Positions 8,167-17,680 of a DNA stretch of 58,898 nucleotides are shown here, piece by piece. The position numbers were made by a program, and so were the translations under genes. Below the pieces are notes generated by a model. The model made no database searches. It saw only the letters and a list, made by a program, of their open reading frames with translations, and was not told the DNA's origin. Numbering within the stretch: position 1 is the stretch's first letter; each line of letters opens with the position of its first letter. Source of the DNA: an uncultured Lachnospiraceae bacterium (GTDB lineage: Bacteria; Bacillota; Clostridia; Lachnospirales; Lachnospiraceae); contig CANPTH010000024.1 of the NCBI GenBank assembly GCA_947576945.1, forward strand, positions 1-58,898, written 5' to 3'.

Positions 8167-8988
8167 ATGAAACTCTTATTTACCGACCTGGATGGAACAC
8201 TATTAAATAATGAAAGCCTGGTATCTGCCGATACCAAAGCTTTCCTGGATGAATTTCTTGCCGCGGGCAATAAGCTTATTCTCTCTTCCGGCCGCCCGAC
8301 GGACAGCGTTCTGGAAGTGAAAGAACACGCCGGGCTTCATCAGTCCGGCATTCTGCTTAGCTGCTATAATGGCGCACAGATTTATGACTGCGACAGCCGA
8401 CGCACCATTATGGCCAAAAGGCTGCCCCTCTCTTACGTTTCCTATCTGCAAAAGCAGGCTGAAAAACAGCAACTACATATCCAGACCTATCAGGAAAATG
8501 CCGTAGTCTCTCCCGCTGACGACGAGGAAATCCGTTTCTACCGCACGAAGATCCATGTGCCGCTGGTGGTCTCTCCTGTGCTGACGGACGCTCTCACCGA
8601 CGGACCTTACAAAATGCTCGCCGCCGATTTATATGACCACAACAGACTGGAAGCCTTTCGTCTGGCAATCTCCGACTGGGCACAGGACAAAATCCAGACC
8701 ATCTATTCCAACGACAGGTATCTGGAGCTTTTTCGACAGGATGCCGGTAAAGGAAACGCTCTGCGTTTCGTCTGCGGGCACTTCGGCGTAGCCCTTTCAG
8801 ACGCCTACGCTGCCGGAGACGCAGAAAATGATATCTCCATGCTGCAGGCCGCAGGCACCGGCATTGCCATGTGCAATGCGCCTGACCAGGTAAAACAGGC
8901 CGCGGATATCGTCACACAATACGACAACGATAAAGATGGACTGGCCGAAACGATGCGCAGTCTGCTGTCCGGGCAGACTTCAATCTGA
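8167..8988 (+). CDS. Cof-type HAD-IIB sugar/nucleotide phosphatase
   Basis: A haloacid-dehalogenase-fold phosphatase of the Cof subfamily, likely acting on small phosphorylated metabolites in the cytosol. Motif I is LFTDLDGTLL at residues 4-13 (nucleophile Asp8), motif II is LSSGRPTDS, and motif IV is AAGDAENDISML near residue 220, followed by GIAMCNA, all typical of HAD-IIB. Length is 273 residues from the ATG at 8167. A TTG at 8155 would add four residues but AAAGGA then sits only 2 bases away; from the ATG the spacing is about 14, so the start is not settled. The lysine of motif III is probably the one in RQDAGKGNAL. Confidence 0.88.
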   Translation: MKLLFTDLDGTLLNNESLVSADTKAFLDEFLAAGNKLILSSGRPTDSVLEVKEHAGLHQSGILLSCYNGAQIYDCDSRRTIMAKRLPLSYVSYLQKQAEKQQLHIQTYQENAVVSPADDEEIRFYRTKIHVPLVVSPVLTDALTDGPYKMLAADLYDHNRLEAFRLAISDWAQDKIQTIYSNDRYLELFRQDAGKGNALRFVCGHFGVALSDAYAAGDAENDISMLQAAGTGIAMCNAPDQVKQAADIVTQYDNDKDGLAETMRSLLSGQTSI

Positions 8989-9057
8989 CTCCGTGCATCC
9001 ACCGCACAGATACACAAATCTGCGTGGAGAATGCACGGAAATCAAAACATTCTCACA

Positions 9058-9315
9058 TTATCCTTCAACGATCAGATATCTGCCGTCGCCGACCTCAAAT
9101 ACTTCGTCGGCGTCCAGAATACTCTCCTCATCGGCGTCCTCCGTGTCGATCCCTTCCTCCTCAAAGAATTCCCATACTTCCCTGACGGAATCCACCACCA
9201 CCGCCATGCAGTCCTCCAGAAATGCCTCCGCCTCCTCCGGTGTCTCAGCTACCGGCTCCGGATAAAGCTGTGACTGGTTCTTCAAAAAACACTGCAGCAC
9301 TTTCTCGTCAAACAT
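9058..9315 (-). CDS. Small acidic protein of unknown function
   Basis: An 85-residue, strongly acidic protein (many Glu and Asp, ending GDGRYLIVEG) preceded by AAGGAGGG four bases before the ATG, which is a very good ribosome binding site. The run ETPEEAEAFLEDCMAVVVDS is likely helical. There is no signal peptide, membrane segment or known catalytic motif that I recognise. It lies downstream of maf on the same strand, 130 bp away, and is probably cotranscribed. I believe similar genes exist next to maf in other Lachnospiraceae, but I cannot name a function. Confidence 0.72.
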   Translation of the reverse strand: MFDEKVLQCFLKNQSQLYPEPVAETPEEAEAFLEDCMAVVVDSVREVWEFFEEEGIDTEDADEESILDADEVFEVGDGRYLIVEG

Positions 9316-9404
9316 AAAACCCTCCTTTTCTGGCTCATTGCCAAATTTGTCTCTTACCGTTCATCCAGCCTTCATGGCCGGCTGCATTCCTCTTCACTGC
9401 ACTC

Positions 9405-9470
9405 TCTTCTTCCTGCTGCCACGGATCGCGTCTCTTATCTTCTTCCTACTGCCACAGGCCGCGTCTCTTA
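9405..9470. repeat. 33-bp tandem duplication at the end of maf
   Basis: 9405-9437 and 9438-9470 are adjacent 33-bp units with four mismatches. The right unit holds the last codons of maf and its stop codon; the left unit is a copy lying just after the stop, in non-coding sequence. It looks like a replication slippage product that left the protein intact. Confidence 0.8.
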
Positions 9471-10036
9471 AGTTCCTGACAAACTCTTCCCACCGGCAGG
9501 CCAACCACATTGTTATAATCTCCGCAGATGCCCTGCACATAAGCCGCGCACAGCCCCTGAATCGCATAGGCTCCGGCCTTATCCATAGGCTCCCCGCTGT
9601 CCACATATTTCCCGATCTCTTCCGCGGACATGGAATACATCGTTACATCCGTACATTCACTGAAAGTGGCATACATGGCCGCCATATCCTTGTATTTCCA
9701 GGCAAGTGTCACACCCGTATAGACCTGGTGGCTGCCGCCCTGCAGCTTTGCAAGCATCCGTGCCGCATCCTCCTTGTCCGCCGGCTTGCCCAGGATCTCA
9801 CCCCAGCAGGACACCACGGTATCCGCTCCGATCACAACGAAATCCTCCCTGCCTTCCGCCGACAGCTTCCCGCACACATCCACTGCCTTCTGATAAGACA
9901 GCTCCTCCACCACCGCCTGCGGTTCCGTCTTTGTGATCTTCTCCTCCACCATACTGGGCATTGTCTTAAAGGAAATCCCCACCTGCTTTAACAGCTCTTT
10001 CCTCCTTGGTGATGCCGATGCCAGATATATCTTCAT
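9446..10036 (-). CDS. maf: Maf family nucleoside triphosphate pyrophosphatase
   Basis: Hydrolyses non-canonical or modified nucleoside triphosphates to monophosphates; in Bacillus Maf also affects septum formation. The N-terminus YLASASPRRKELL is the phosphate-binding motif of the family. VIGADTVV gives the metal-binding Asp, GKPADKEDAARML the conserved Lys/Pro segment, and VYTGVTL the next block; EPMDKAGAYAIQG completes the active-site face. Length 196 residues is normal. The C-terminal codons and stop lie in a 33-bp tandem duplication. A gap of about 95 bp separates the start from the end of ppk1 upstream. Confidence 0.95.
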   Translation of the reverse strand: MKIYLASASPRRKELLKQVGISFKTMPSMVEEKITKTEPQAVVEELSYQKAVDVCGKLSAEGREDFVVIGADTVVSCWGEILGKPADKEDAARMLAKLQGGSHQVYTGVTLAWKYKDMAAMYATFSECTDVTMYSMSAEEIGKYVDSGEPMDKAGAYAIQGLCAAYVQGICGDYNNVVGLPVGRVCQELKRRGLWQ

Positions 10037-10131
10037 CTCGCCAATCTCCTTTACTGCTTTTCCTGCTCATGATCTCTCAAACCGGTAACATAATATCCCC
10101 TGCCACCGGCTCAGCAAGAGACGGTGCTGGT

Positions 10132-12273
10132 TCAAAACACATCCCTCGCTGTTTCCGGTTCCTCATGATGCATCTCCGGAATAAACACTCTTTTATTTCC
10201 AAACTCTTTCTCCGCCCTGGCTGCCTCCTTCGCCTCATGACAGAATTGCAGCTGTGCGTTAAACAGTTCCTTACCTCTTAAATCCGGCTTCTCATAATTG
10301 CCGTCAGCCTGCAGAATCGACGCTTTCACCGTATCTCTCATCTGACAGTCCAGAATATGGTGCAGTTTCTCCTGCAGCTGAGGTTTTTCCACCGGGAAAA
10401 GTATCTCCACTCTCCGGTCCAGATTCCGCGGCATCCAGTCTGCACTGGCACAATAGTATTCCGGTTTCCCGTCATTCTCGAAATAAAAGATTCTGGCATG
10501 TTCCAGATAATTACCCACGATAGAGCGTACCGTGATCGTCTCGCTGACACCGGGAATTCCTACTTTCAGACAGCAGATCCCGCGGATGATCAGATCGATC
10601 TTCACGCCGGCTGCGCTTGCCGCATACAGGGCCTCTATAATTGTCTTATCACACAGCGAATTCATCTTTGCGATGATATGCGCCGACCTGCCCTGCTCGG
10701 CATAGGCCTTTTCCCTGTCGATCAGACGTAAGAATCGGTCTTTGAGCCAAAGCGGCGCCAGAGAAAGCTTATTCCAGCTTCTGGGCTCCGAATATCCCGA
10801 CAGCATGTTAAAGACAGCAGTGGCGTCCTCTCCAATTGCCTCCGAACAGGTAAAAAGTCCCACATCCGTATATAACTTGGCCGTGGAGTCATTATAGTTT
10901 CCTGTACCCAAATGAACATATCTGCGTATTCCATCCTCTTCCCGCCGGACAACAAGGGTGATCTTGCTGTGTGTTTTGAGTCCCAGCAGGCCATATATCA
11001 CATGGCATCCCGCTTTCTCCAGCTTCTTCGCCCAGACAATATTATTCTCCTCATCAAACCTGGCTTTCAGTTCTACCAGCACAGACACCTGCTTCCCATT
11101 CTCCGCCGCCTGCTCCAGAGCTGCCACAATAGGGGAATTGCCGCTGACACGATAAAGCGTCTGCTTGATAGCCAGCACATCCGGATCTTTGGCCGCCTGC
11201 CTGACAAACCGCACCACCGGTTCGAATGTCTGATAAGGATGATGCATCAGGATATCTCCCTCCCTGATCCTGGCAAACACATCCGCAGTCTCCGGCAGCT
11301 CCGGAACCGGCTGCGGCTTCAGATAACTGTCCTCCTTCAAATGGTCAACCCCATTCATACCATACATTTTCATAAGAAATGTCAGATCCAGCGGACCATT
11401 GATCGGATAGATATCCTCCTTCTCGATCGCCAGCTCGTTCTGGATCAGCTTTAAAAGCTTTCTGTCGATTCCCTCTTCCACCTCCAGCCGGATAACCTGA
11501 CCCCATTTCCGCTTCTTTAACTGTTTCTCAATTTCCTGCAGCAGATCTTCTGCCTCATCTTCCTCAATACCAAGATCCGCATTGCGCATAATCCGGAACG
11601 GATAGGAGCAGATGATATCATAGTTAAGGAAGAGTTTCTGGATATTGCGCTCAATCACTTCTTCCAGCAGGATCACTCTCGTCTCCTTACCGCCGGGGAT
11701 CGTGACGATACGGGACAACACGCTGGGCACCTGTACCATGGCAAATTCTATCTCATATTCCCCGTTCTTCTTCTTCATCAGCGCCCCCAGATTCAGGGAC
11801 TTATTTCTGATCAGCGGGAAAGGTCTCGAAGAATCCACCGCCATAGGCGTGAGTACTGGATAGACATTATCCGCAAAATACCTGTCCACATAGACAGCAT
11901 CCTCTTTGTCCAGTTCCTCGTGATGTCTGATAATTTGTATCCCTTCTTCCAGGAGACGGGGTGCCAGAGAACGATTGTAGACCGAGTACTGCTGCTCCAC
12001 CAGCCTGTGTGTCTCTTCATTGACGTGCGCAAGCTGTTCTTCCACGGTCATACCCGCAATATCCTTCTTCTTATAACCGGCATGTACCATATCTTTCAAA
12101 GACGCTACCCGTACCATAAAGAATTCATCCAGATTGGAGGCTGTGATGCTCAAAAATTTCAGCCGTTCAAAAAGCGGATTCTTCTTATCTTTCGCTTCGC
12201 TTAAAACTCTCTTATTAAAAAGCAGCCAGCTCAATTCTCTGTTCGTATAATATTCATCTCTTGAAAAGTCCAT
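10132..12273 (-). CDS. ppk1: Polyphosphate kinase 1
   Basis: Reversibly transfers the terminal phosphate of ATP to long-chain polyphosphate. The 713-residue product shows the family order: N-terminal domain opening YYTNRELSWLLFNKRVL, head domain, and two phospholipase-D-like C-terminal domains. The autophosphorylated His lies in GLLGLKTHSKI near residue 435, and RYVHLGTGNYND and MSARRSR-equivalent C1/C2 motifs follow; WMPRNLDRRVEILFPV is the typical C-terminal block. The start of this gene lies 21 bp after the stop of the ppx/gppA gene, so the two are surely cotranscribed: one makes, the other degrades polyphosphate. Confidence 0.97.
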   Translation of the reverse strand: MDFSRDEYYTNRELSWLLFNKRVLSEAKDKKNPLFERLKFLSITASNLDEFFMVRVASLKDMVHAGYKKKDIAGMTVEEQLAHVNEETHRLVEQQYSVYNRSLAPRLLEEGIQIIRHHEELDKEDAVYVDRYFADNVYPVLTPMAVDSSRPFPLIRNKSLNLGALMKKKNGEYEIEFAMVQVPSVLSRIVTIPGGKETRVILLEEVIERNIQKLFLNYDIICSYPFRIMRNADLGIEEDEAEDLLQEIEKQLKKRKWGQVIRLEVEEGIDRKLLKLIQNELAIEKEDIYPINGPLDLTFLMKMYGMNGVDHLKEDSYLKPQPVPELPETADVFARIREGDILMHHPYQTFEPVVRFVRQAAKDPDVLAIKQTLYRVSGNSPIVAALEQAAENGKQVSVLVELKARFDEENNIVWAKKLEKAGCHVIYGLLGLKTHSKITLVVRREEDGIRRYVHLGTGNYNDSTAKLYTDVGLFTCSEAIGEDATAVFNMLSGYSEPRSWNKLSLAPLWLKDRFLRLIDREKAYAEQGRSAHIIAKMNSLCDKTIIEALYAASAAGVKIDLIIRGICCLKVGIPGVSETITVRSIVGNYLEHARIFYFENDGKPEYYCASADWMPRNLDRRVEILFPVEKPQLQEKLHHILDCQMRDTVKASILQADGNYEKPDLRGKELFNAQLQFCHEAKEAARAEKEFGNKRVFIPEMHHEEPETARDVF

Positions 12274-12294
12274 CTTAATTCCCCTGTTCCTTTC

Positions 12295-13824
12295 TCAACC
12301 TTTCTGTCTGATCACCGGAAGTACGCTGAATACTTCCTCAAAAAAATGTGCCCTTCTGGCTAACAATCCTTTTTCCAATGTAATATCCTGGGATGAATCC
12401 ACAGTAATGATCAGCTTCTCATCCTTCAGCACAGTCCTGACATTCTTAAATTTCTGCTTATGGCTCCTGTCCAATCCATTGGCAACCCGCAGAATAGCCG
12501 TAAGTTTTGCGATCGTAAGATAATCGCTGCTGCTGACCGTACTGTCCTGACTTATCAGATCATAATAATCAAACTCCAGATGGTTATACTTTACCACGTT
12601 GGCCACAATTTCCCGCTCCACATGGGACAATCCTATGATCTCCGTGGACATGATAATATTATAGGAACATTCTCCCAGATTGACCAGACTGATATACTTC
12701 CCGCAGTCATGCAGCAGCGTAGCGATCCTGAGCAAAAGCCGCTCCCGTTTGCCCAAGCCGTGCACTTTCTTCATGCTGTCGTAGATCGTCAACGCAATCT
12801 GTTCCAGCGTCTCACCTCTGCGCTTACTGCCCATATAGCGTTTACTGATATTCTGTGCACAGGCAATAATATCCTGCTCAAAGTCATGGCCTGGTTTTAA
12901 GATTTTGTTCTTCTCTCCGTATTCATAGGCAATGCCGTCACACAAACTGACCCCCGGAGCCCAGATCAGCCTGGCATCCATCACCTTGACGATCCGGTTG
13001 AGCAGAATACCTGAGATAAACAACAACGGTACGTTTTCCTCCGGCATGTCCAGAATATGTGCCACCTCCTGTACCGTCTTGCTCCGGATACTGTCAAGAA
13101 AGCTGTCCATAGCCGCCGCCTCAATGCTGCTTCGCTCCAGCCCTGCCACATTCCTGCCCACCACTGCGGAAATATAATCGTCCACCACGATGATATTCTC
13201 AATCACCCGGTCCTTCAGATACAGTTTCTTAAAGACCGCGATCTGAGAACTGATAATCTCATCCAGCATACTCTCATTCTGCTCAGGACGGATATTCAGC
13301 TTATTAAGCTGCTCCTGCAGACGCAGGACTCCCAAGCGCAGGTTCTGCGTCGTCACCAGCGTATCTTTATCAAACAGGGAAATCTGAATGCTGCCTCCTC
13401 CGATATCTACAATAGCCGTTCCCTTCTCGATAATCCTGTTGAAGGCATCCCCCTTGGAAGCTATGGATTTATAATCCAGAAACCGCTGTTCCGAATTGCT
13501 GATACACTCTATCGTAATGCCTGTCCGCTGTGCAATCTGATCCAGAATAATCATCGTATTATTCATTTCCCGGATTGCACTGGTGCCATAAGCTTTATGA
13601 TCATCCACCTTGTAGCCCTTCATGATCTCCCCATACTCCCGCAGTACCCGGCAAAGCTCATTCACCCGCTCATTGCTGATCTTACCGTTGGTATAAGTAT
13701 CCGAACCCAGATCGATACGGTGTCTGATATGGTCGATCTCTCGAATGCCATTCTTCGCAGAAATTTCAAAAATCTTCATACCCAGTTCATAAGACCCCAC
13801 ATCTATTGCCGCAAATGTCTTCAT
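12295..13824 (-). CDS. Ppx/GppA family phosphatase with C-terminal HD domain
   Basis: Predicted exopolyphosphatase and/or pppGpp phosphohydrolase. The 509-residue product starts KTFAAIDVGSYELGMKI (phosphate 1 motif of the actin-like fold), with GTSAIREMNNT and AIVDIGGGSIQISLF (phosphate 2 motif) following. The C-terminal third is an HD-type domain (ATLLHDCGKYISLV). I place the start at the ATG at 13824, where AAGGA sits about 9 bases upstream; a GTG three codons earlier would overlap that site. The DUF815 gene stops 5 bp upstream, and ppk1 begins 21 bp downstream, giving a tight DUF815-ppx-ppk1 operon. Confidence 0.93.
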   Translation of the reverse strand: MKTFAAIDVGSYELGMKIFEISAKNGIREIDHIRHRIDLGSDTYTNGKISNERVNELCRVLREYGEIMKGYKVDDHKAYGTSAIREMNNTMIILDQIAQRTGITIECISNSEQRFLDYKSIASKGDAFNRIIEKGTAIVDIGGGSIQISLFDKDTLVTTQNLRLGVLRLQEQLNKLNIRPEQNESMLDEIISSQIAVFKKLYLKDRVIENIIVVDDYISAVVGRNVAGLERSSIEAAAMDSFLDSIRSKTVQEVAHILDMPEENVPLLFISGILLNRIVKVMDARLIWAPGVSLCDGIAYEYGEKNKILKPGHDFEQDIIACAQNISKRYMGSKRRGETLEQIALTIYDSMKKVHGLGKRERLLLRIATLLHDCGKYISLVNLGECSYNIIMSTEIIGLSHVEREIVANVVKYNHLEFDYYDLISQDSTVSSSDYLTIAKLTAILRVANGLDRSHKQKFKNVRTVLKDEKLIITVDSSQDITLEKGLLARRAHFFEEVFSVLPVIRQKG

Positions 13825-13829
13825 ATCAA

Positions 13830-15137
13830 TCACTTCCTTACATTCTGTATTCTATATGCCCCCTGCCCGCGCAGATGATCGATAAACTGCTGCGCTGTCC
13901 TGCCGGAAAGCCCGCCGTGGGAAAGCTCCCATTTCCCGGCTTCCGCCAGCAGTGTCTCTTCGTCCATGGCAATACCGTGACGCGCTGCAAGCCCTTTCAC
14001 AATCTCCTGGAACTGTTTTTTGTCCGGACCGCAGAAAAAGATTGTCACCCCGAACCGGTAAACCAGCGACAATTTCTCCTGTACGGTATCGCTGGCATGC
14101 AGCTGATCCCGCCTTCCCTCTTTGTCACTGAAGTTCTCCCGGATCAAATGTCTTCTGTTTGAAGTCGCATAGATCAGCACATTGTCCGGTTTCTTCTCCA
14201 GGCCGCCTTCAATCACCGCTTTCAGATATTTATACTCTGTCTCAAACTCCTCGAAACTCAGATCATCCATATAGATGATAAATTTGTAATTCCGGTTCTT
14301 CACCTGCGCCACCACATCATTCAAGTCATGGAATTGATGCTTATAGATCTCAATGATCCGCAGCCCTCTGCCATAATACTCGTTGGCGATGGCCTTGATG
14401 CTGGTTGACTTTCCGGTTCCAGCATCACCGAACAGAAGACAGTTATTTGCTTTTCTCCCCGACACGAAAGCTTCCGTATTCTCAAGCAGCTTCTTCTTCG
14501 GGATCTCGTATCCGATCAGATCATCCAACTGCACATGGGAGATATTGCGGATCGGCACAATCCTCGTTCCCTCCTCTTCATGAACCACACGGAATGCTTT
14601 ATGTAAACCAAGCGTGCCCACTCCGTACGCCTGATAGAATTCTGTGAGGATCTTTTTCATCTCCGCCGCCGACTCTGCACATGCCAGCTCTCCCGCCAAC
14701 TGACAGATCCGGTCTCTGATCCTCGTACTGTACACCCTGCTGACCTGTTGTGCCCTCTCATAGTGCAGCACAAAATAAAACTCCGGCACTTTCAGAACTT
14801 CCATCATCTCCGTATGATCATATGCAAAAAATTCTCTGAATATGGCAATATCATGCAACACAAGCTGATTGATGCTGCCTTCCACTTCTCCCCTGATTTC
14901 GCAGGCCAGACTGTAGCTGTTCTCATTATTTACCAGCAGATTCGTCAGATAACAATGCCACAGATTACCATAGAATCCATGGGCAGACGCCCGCTCCAGA
15001 AGTTCGTGCATACACTCATAAAACAACGGCCGGGCTGTAACATCGCCGGAACGGTAGTGTTCCATCAGCCACACCATATCTTTAAGAATCTTCCCGTCTT
15101 CCAGGTTTTTATAAACGATCAATTCCTCTTCCCGCAT
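13830..15137 (-). CDS. DUF815 AAA-type ATPase
   Basis: A 435-residue predicted ATPase of the DUF815 family. The C-terminal half holds Walker A LLFGDAGTGKSTSIKAIA (about 232-249), Walker B FIIYMDDLSFEEFE, and sensor-like YATSNRRHLI, all AAA features. The N-terminal half is helical and unassigned. The family has no firm function that I know of. The place matters: it stops 5 bp before the ppx/gppA start, which in turn leads into ppk1, so its job may be tied to polyphosphate or nucleotide stress metabolism (inference). GGAGG stands before the ATG. Confidence 0.88.
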   Translation of the reverse strand: MREEELIVYKNLEDGKILKDMVWLMEHYRSGDVTARPLFYECMHELLERASAHGFYGNLWHCYLTNLLVNNENSYSLACEIRGEVEGSINQLVLHDIAIFREFFAYDHTEMMEVLKVPEFYFVLHYERAQQVSRVYSTRIRDRICQLAGELACAESAAEMKKILTEFYQAYGVGTLGLHKAFRVVHEEEGTRIVPIRNISHVQLDDLIGYEIPKKKLLENTEAFVSGRKANNCLLFGDAGTGKSTSIKAIANEYYGRGLRIIEIYKHQFHDLNDVVAQVKNRNYKFIIYMDDLSFEEFETEYKYLKAVIEGGLEKKPDNVLIYATSNRRHLIRENFSDKEGRRDQLHASDTVQEKLSLVYRFGVTIFFCGPDKKQFQEIVKGLAARHGIAMDEETLLAEAGKWELSHGGLSGRTAQQFIDHLRGQGAYRIQNVRK

Positions 15138-15157
15138 CTTCTGTCACCTCCTCCTGT

Positions 15158-16285
15158 CTAATAATTTCCCAGTATTTTCATGCTGCGCGCCTCTTCCCGC
15201 AGCCCTCGCAGTGCATTCTTCACCGCTCCGTCCGCCAGATTTCCCTCGAAATCAATAAAGAAACGATATTCCCAGTTTCTCTCCTCAATCGGTCGGCTCT
15301 CGATCTTACACATATTAAGATTGTTGTAGATAAAATGAGATAAGATTCTGTAAAGAGAACCGCTCTCATGTGAAACCTCCAGGCAAAGGCTTACTTTGGC
15401 CGCATTCTTCAAAAATATCTTCTGATTCGTGACAATGATAAATCTCGTTGAATTGTCCGTCGATTGATTCACGCCCCGCTCCAGAATATCCAGTCCATAA
15501 ATCTTCGCCGCCTGCTCACTGGCGATCGCTGCCTGGCTTAAATCCAGATCCTCGATCACTTTACGCGCGGCAAACGCATTATTCTGCATGCTGATCTGCT
15601 TCCAGTTCTCATGCGCATTTAAATAACGGGCGCTTTGCATCAAAGACTGCGGATGGGAATAGACCGTCCGTATCTGGTCGATATCTGTCCCCGGAACGCC
15701 CAGAAGGCAGTGCTCAATCTTAATAATCTGTTCCCCGACAATATAGTTCTCAAACTCCACCAGCAGATCATAGATCTCACTGACGATCCCGGCGGTTGAA
15801 TTCTCGATGGGCAGCACCGCAAAGTCCGCACTTCCCTCCTCTATGGCGCACATGGCGTCCCGAAAAGTATCTACATGGAAGCTGTCCACATCTTCCCCGA
15901 AATATTTAAGCATGGCCATCTGGGAATAAGCGCCCTCCGCTCCCTGGAAAACCACTCTGGCCTTCTGTACCTCCAGCTGATCCACATCAATGAAGGGCAG
16001 TCTGCCGCCCGCTCCCTCTCTCGTCAGCCGATTATACTGCAGCTTACGGCTCATGGACATAATCTGTTCAAACAGTTCCTGTATCCCATGGGCATTAAAC
16101 TCATTATGCGCCAGACTGCGGACTTTGCGCAGTTTCTCTTCCTCCCTCGTCTTGTCCAGCACTTTCTTCCCTGTCTCGATCTTATAATCCGCCACCTGCG
16201 AACAGATCTCCATCCGCTCTTCGTACAGCTCTACGATCTGCTCATCTATCCGATCCAGCTTTCTGCGCAATTCTAATAAATCCAT
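15158..16285 (-). CDS. pheA: Bifunctional chorismate mutase / prephenate dehydratase
   Basis: Two consecutive steps to phenylalanine: chorismate to prephenate, then to phenylpyruvate. Domain order in the 375 residues: AroQ-type chorismate mutase at 1-85 (LRRKLDRIDEQIVELYEER), prephenate dehydratase at about 108-285 (VFQGAEGAYSQMA, then LPIENSTAGIVSEIYDLL and the NSTRFIIV motif), and a C-terminal ACT regulatory domain (ESGSLYRILSHF, IESRPIEERNWEYRFFID) that gives phenylalanine feedback in this family. I chose the ATG at 16285, with GGAGGAGAAGG just upstream; the frame stays open 27 codons further without a better site. DUF815 begins 21 bp after its stop. Confidence 0.96.
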   Translation of the reverse strand: MDLLELRRKLDRIDEQIVELYEERMEICSQVADYKIETGKKVLDKTREEEKLRKVRSLAHNEFNAHGIQELFEQIMSMSRKLQYNRLTREGAGGRLPFIDVDQLEVQKARVVFQGAEGAYSQMAMLKYFGEDVDSFHVDTFRDAMCAIEEGSADFAVLPIENSTAGIVSEIYDLLVEFENYIVGEQIIKIEHCLLGVPGTDIDQIRTVYSHPQSLMQSARYLNAHENWKQISMQNNAFAARKVIEDLDLSQAAIASEQAAKIYGLDILERGVNQSTDNSTRFIIVTNQKIFLKNAAKVSLCLEVSHESGSLYRILSHFIYNNLNMCKIESRPIEERNWEYRFFIDFEGNLADGAVKNALRGLREEARSMKILGNY

Positions 16286-16448
16286 TGTGCCTTCTCCTCC
16301 TGCCTTCCTGTTAACGTACTCTCTGCTCTCCTGCTTTCCAGGCATGCTTCTTTGGTCACTGCACACGCCTGCTGCCCGGCATAGGCCGCCGCATAAATTG
16401 TGCCGGAGCTTCTTTTTAATACTGCTATCATCTTAACGCAAAACCCCC

Positions 16449-16477
16449 TTGATAGCAAGACAGTTTGAAGCTATAAT
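16449..16477 (+). promoter_or_regulatory. Sigma-A promoter of the DUF5050 gene
   Basis: TTGATA (16449-16454), a 17-bp spacer and TATAAT (16472-16477), 68 bp before the start codon at 16545. Confidence 0.75.
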
Positions 16478-16544
16478 ACTATTATAAATTTAAATTATAT
16501 AGCAGTGCAATCTTCTGTATTGTTATGATAATCCGGAGGTAACC

Positions 16545-17603
16545 ATGACAAAAAAAGCTAAAAATATCCTGTTCATAGTAGTAACGTTCGTTGCCCTGAT
16601 CGTAATCATGTTTCTTACAATCCTGCCCAGCCGTATTCCATTAAACAATGACGATACCGTCGGCAATACTCCCGGTAATTTGAATAACGGTGGATATTTT
16701 TGCGAAGCAGACGGGCGTGTCTACTTTGCCAACGCCTACGATGACTATGCCCTGTACTCCATGAAGCCTGATGAATCTGATATCAGGAAATTAAATGATG
16801 GCGCGTTTTCCTGCCTGAATGTGGGCGGCGACTATCTGTACTATTCTATGATCGGTAAGACCGAGGATTTTGATCTGGGCTTTATCGGAAAGCCTTACGG
16901 CGTCTACCGCAGCAAATTAAACGGCAGAAAATCCACCGGACTGGACCGCTGCCACATCATCAACATGCGGCTGTGCGGCAATTATATTTATTATGAGAAA
17001 TACGACAACAAGGACGCCGTCTCTCTGGAAAAGATCCGGATCGATAAGAAAGAGAAGCAGACCGTGGCGCCGAAAATGATCATCAATCCCAACTGCTACA
17101 TAGACGGCAAGATCTACTACAACGGCGACGCAGCAGATCATTATCTCTACGCACTCGACACCGCCACAGGTGTCTCCGAGGTGGTGTGGGAAGGAAATCT
17201 CTGGAACCCGATTGTGCAGGACGGTTATGTATATTATATGGATGTAGGTAATGATTACCGCCTGTGCCGTTACTCTATCAGCAGCGACGTAATAGAAGTA
17301 CTTACAAATGAACGGCTTGACATGTTCAATGTCTATGACAATTACATCTATTATCAGGTAAGTTCTCCCACACAGCCCGCATTAAAGAGGATGATGATTG
17401 ACGGCAGCTCACAGGAAGTCGTCATGGAAGGGGTATTCCAGAATATTAATATTACTTCACAATATGTATATTTTAATGCATTCAACGAACCGACTCCTGT
17501 CTACAGAACAAGCACATTCGGCCCCGTTGGTGTTACCAGCTTCGATACTGCCATGCAGGCAGCACTGAAAGAAGAAAAACCTGACAGGAAAAACAAAGAA
17601 TAA
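16545..17603 (+). CDS. Membrane-anchored DUF5050 protein
   Basis: A 352-residue protein with one N-terminal membrane segment (about residues 7-27, ILFIVVTFVALIVIMFLTIL) and a long outer part built of repeats in the pattern GxYIYYxxxxDxxxLYxxxxDG, for example GYFCEADGRVYFANAYDDYALYSM-like, GDYLYYSMIG, GNYIYYEKYD, DGYVYYMDVGNDYRL and DNYIYYQV. This is the DUF5050 pattern, thought to fold as a beta-propeller. No catalytic residues are evident, so it may bind a wall or surface ligand (inference). CGGAGG precedes the ATG. It is a single-gene unit with its own promoter (16449-16477) and terminator (17635-17680). Confidence 0.85.
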   Translation: MTKKAKNILFIVVTFVALIVIMFLTILPSRIPLNNDDTVGNTPGNLNNGGYFCEADGRVYFANAYDDYALYSMKPDESDIRKLNDGAFSCLNVGGDYLYYSMIGKTEDFDLGFIGKPYGVYRSKLNGRKSTGLDRCHIINMRLCGNYIYYEKYDNKDAVSLEKIRIDKKEKQTVAPKMIINPNCYIDGKIYYNGDAADHYLYALDTATGVSEVVWEGNLWNPIVQDGYVYYMDVGNDYRLCRYSISSDVIEVLTNERLDMFNVYDNYIYYQVSSPTQPALKRMMIDGSSQEVVMEGVFQNINITSQYVYFNAFNEPTPVYRTSTFGPVGVTSFDTAMQAALKEEKPDRKNKE

Positions 17604-17634
17604 TTTTTGAGTGACGTCCTCAAGCGGCGCCAAC

Positions 17635-17680
17635 AAAAAGACCACACAACAGACTGCAGAGTCTGCTGTGTGGTCTTTTT
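17635..17680. terminator. Strong bidirectional terminator
   Basis: AAAAAGACCACACA (17635-17648) pairs with TGTGTGGTCTTTTT (17667-17680), and inner CAGACT pairs with AGTCTG around a GCAG loop. It ends the DUF5050 transcript and also catches leftward transcription from the decayed island. Confidence 0.95.
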
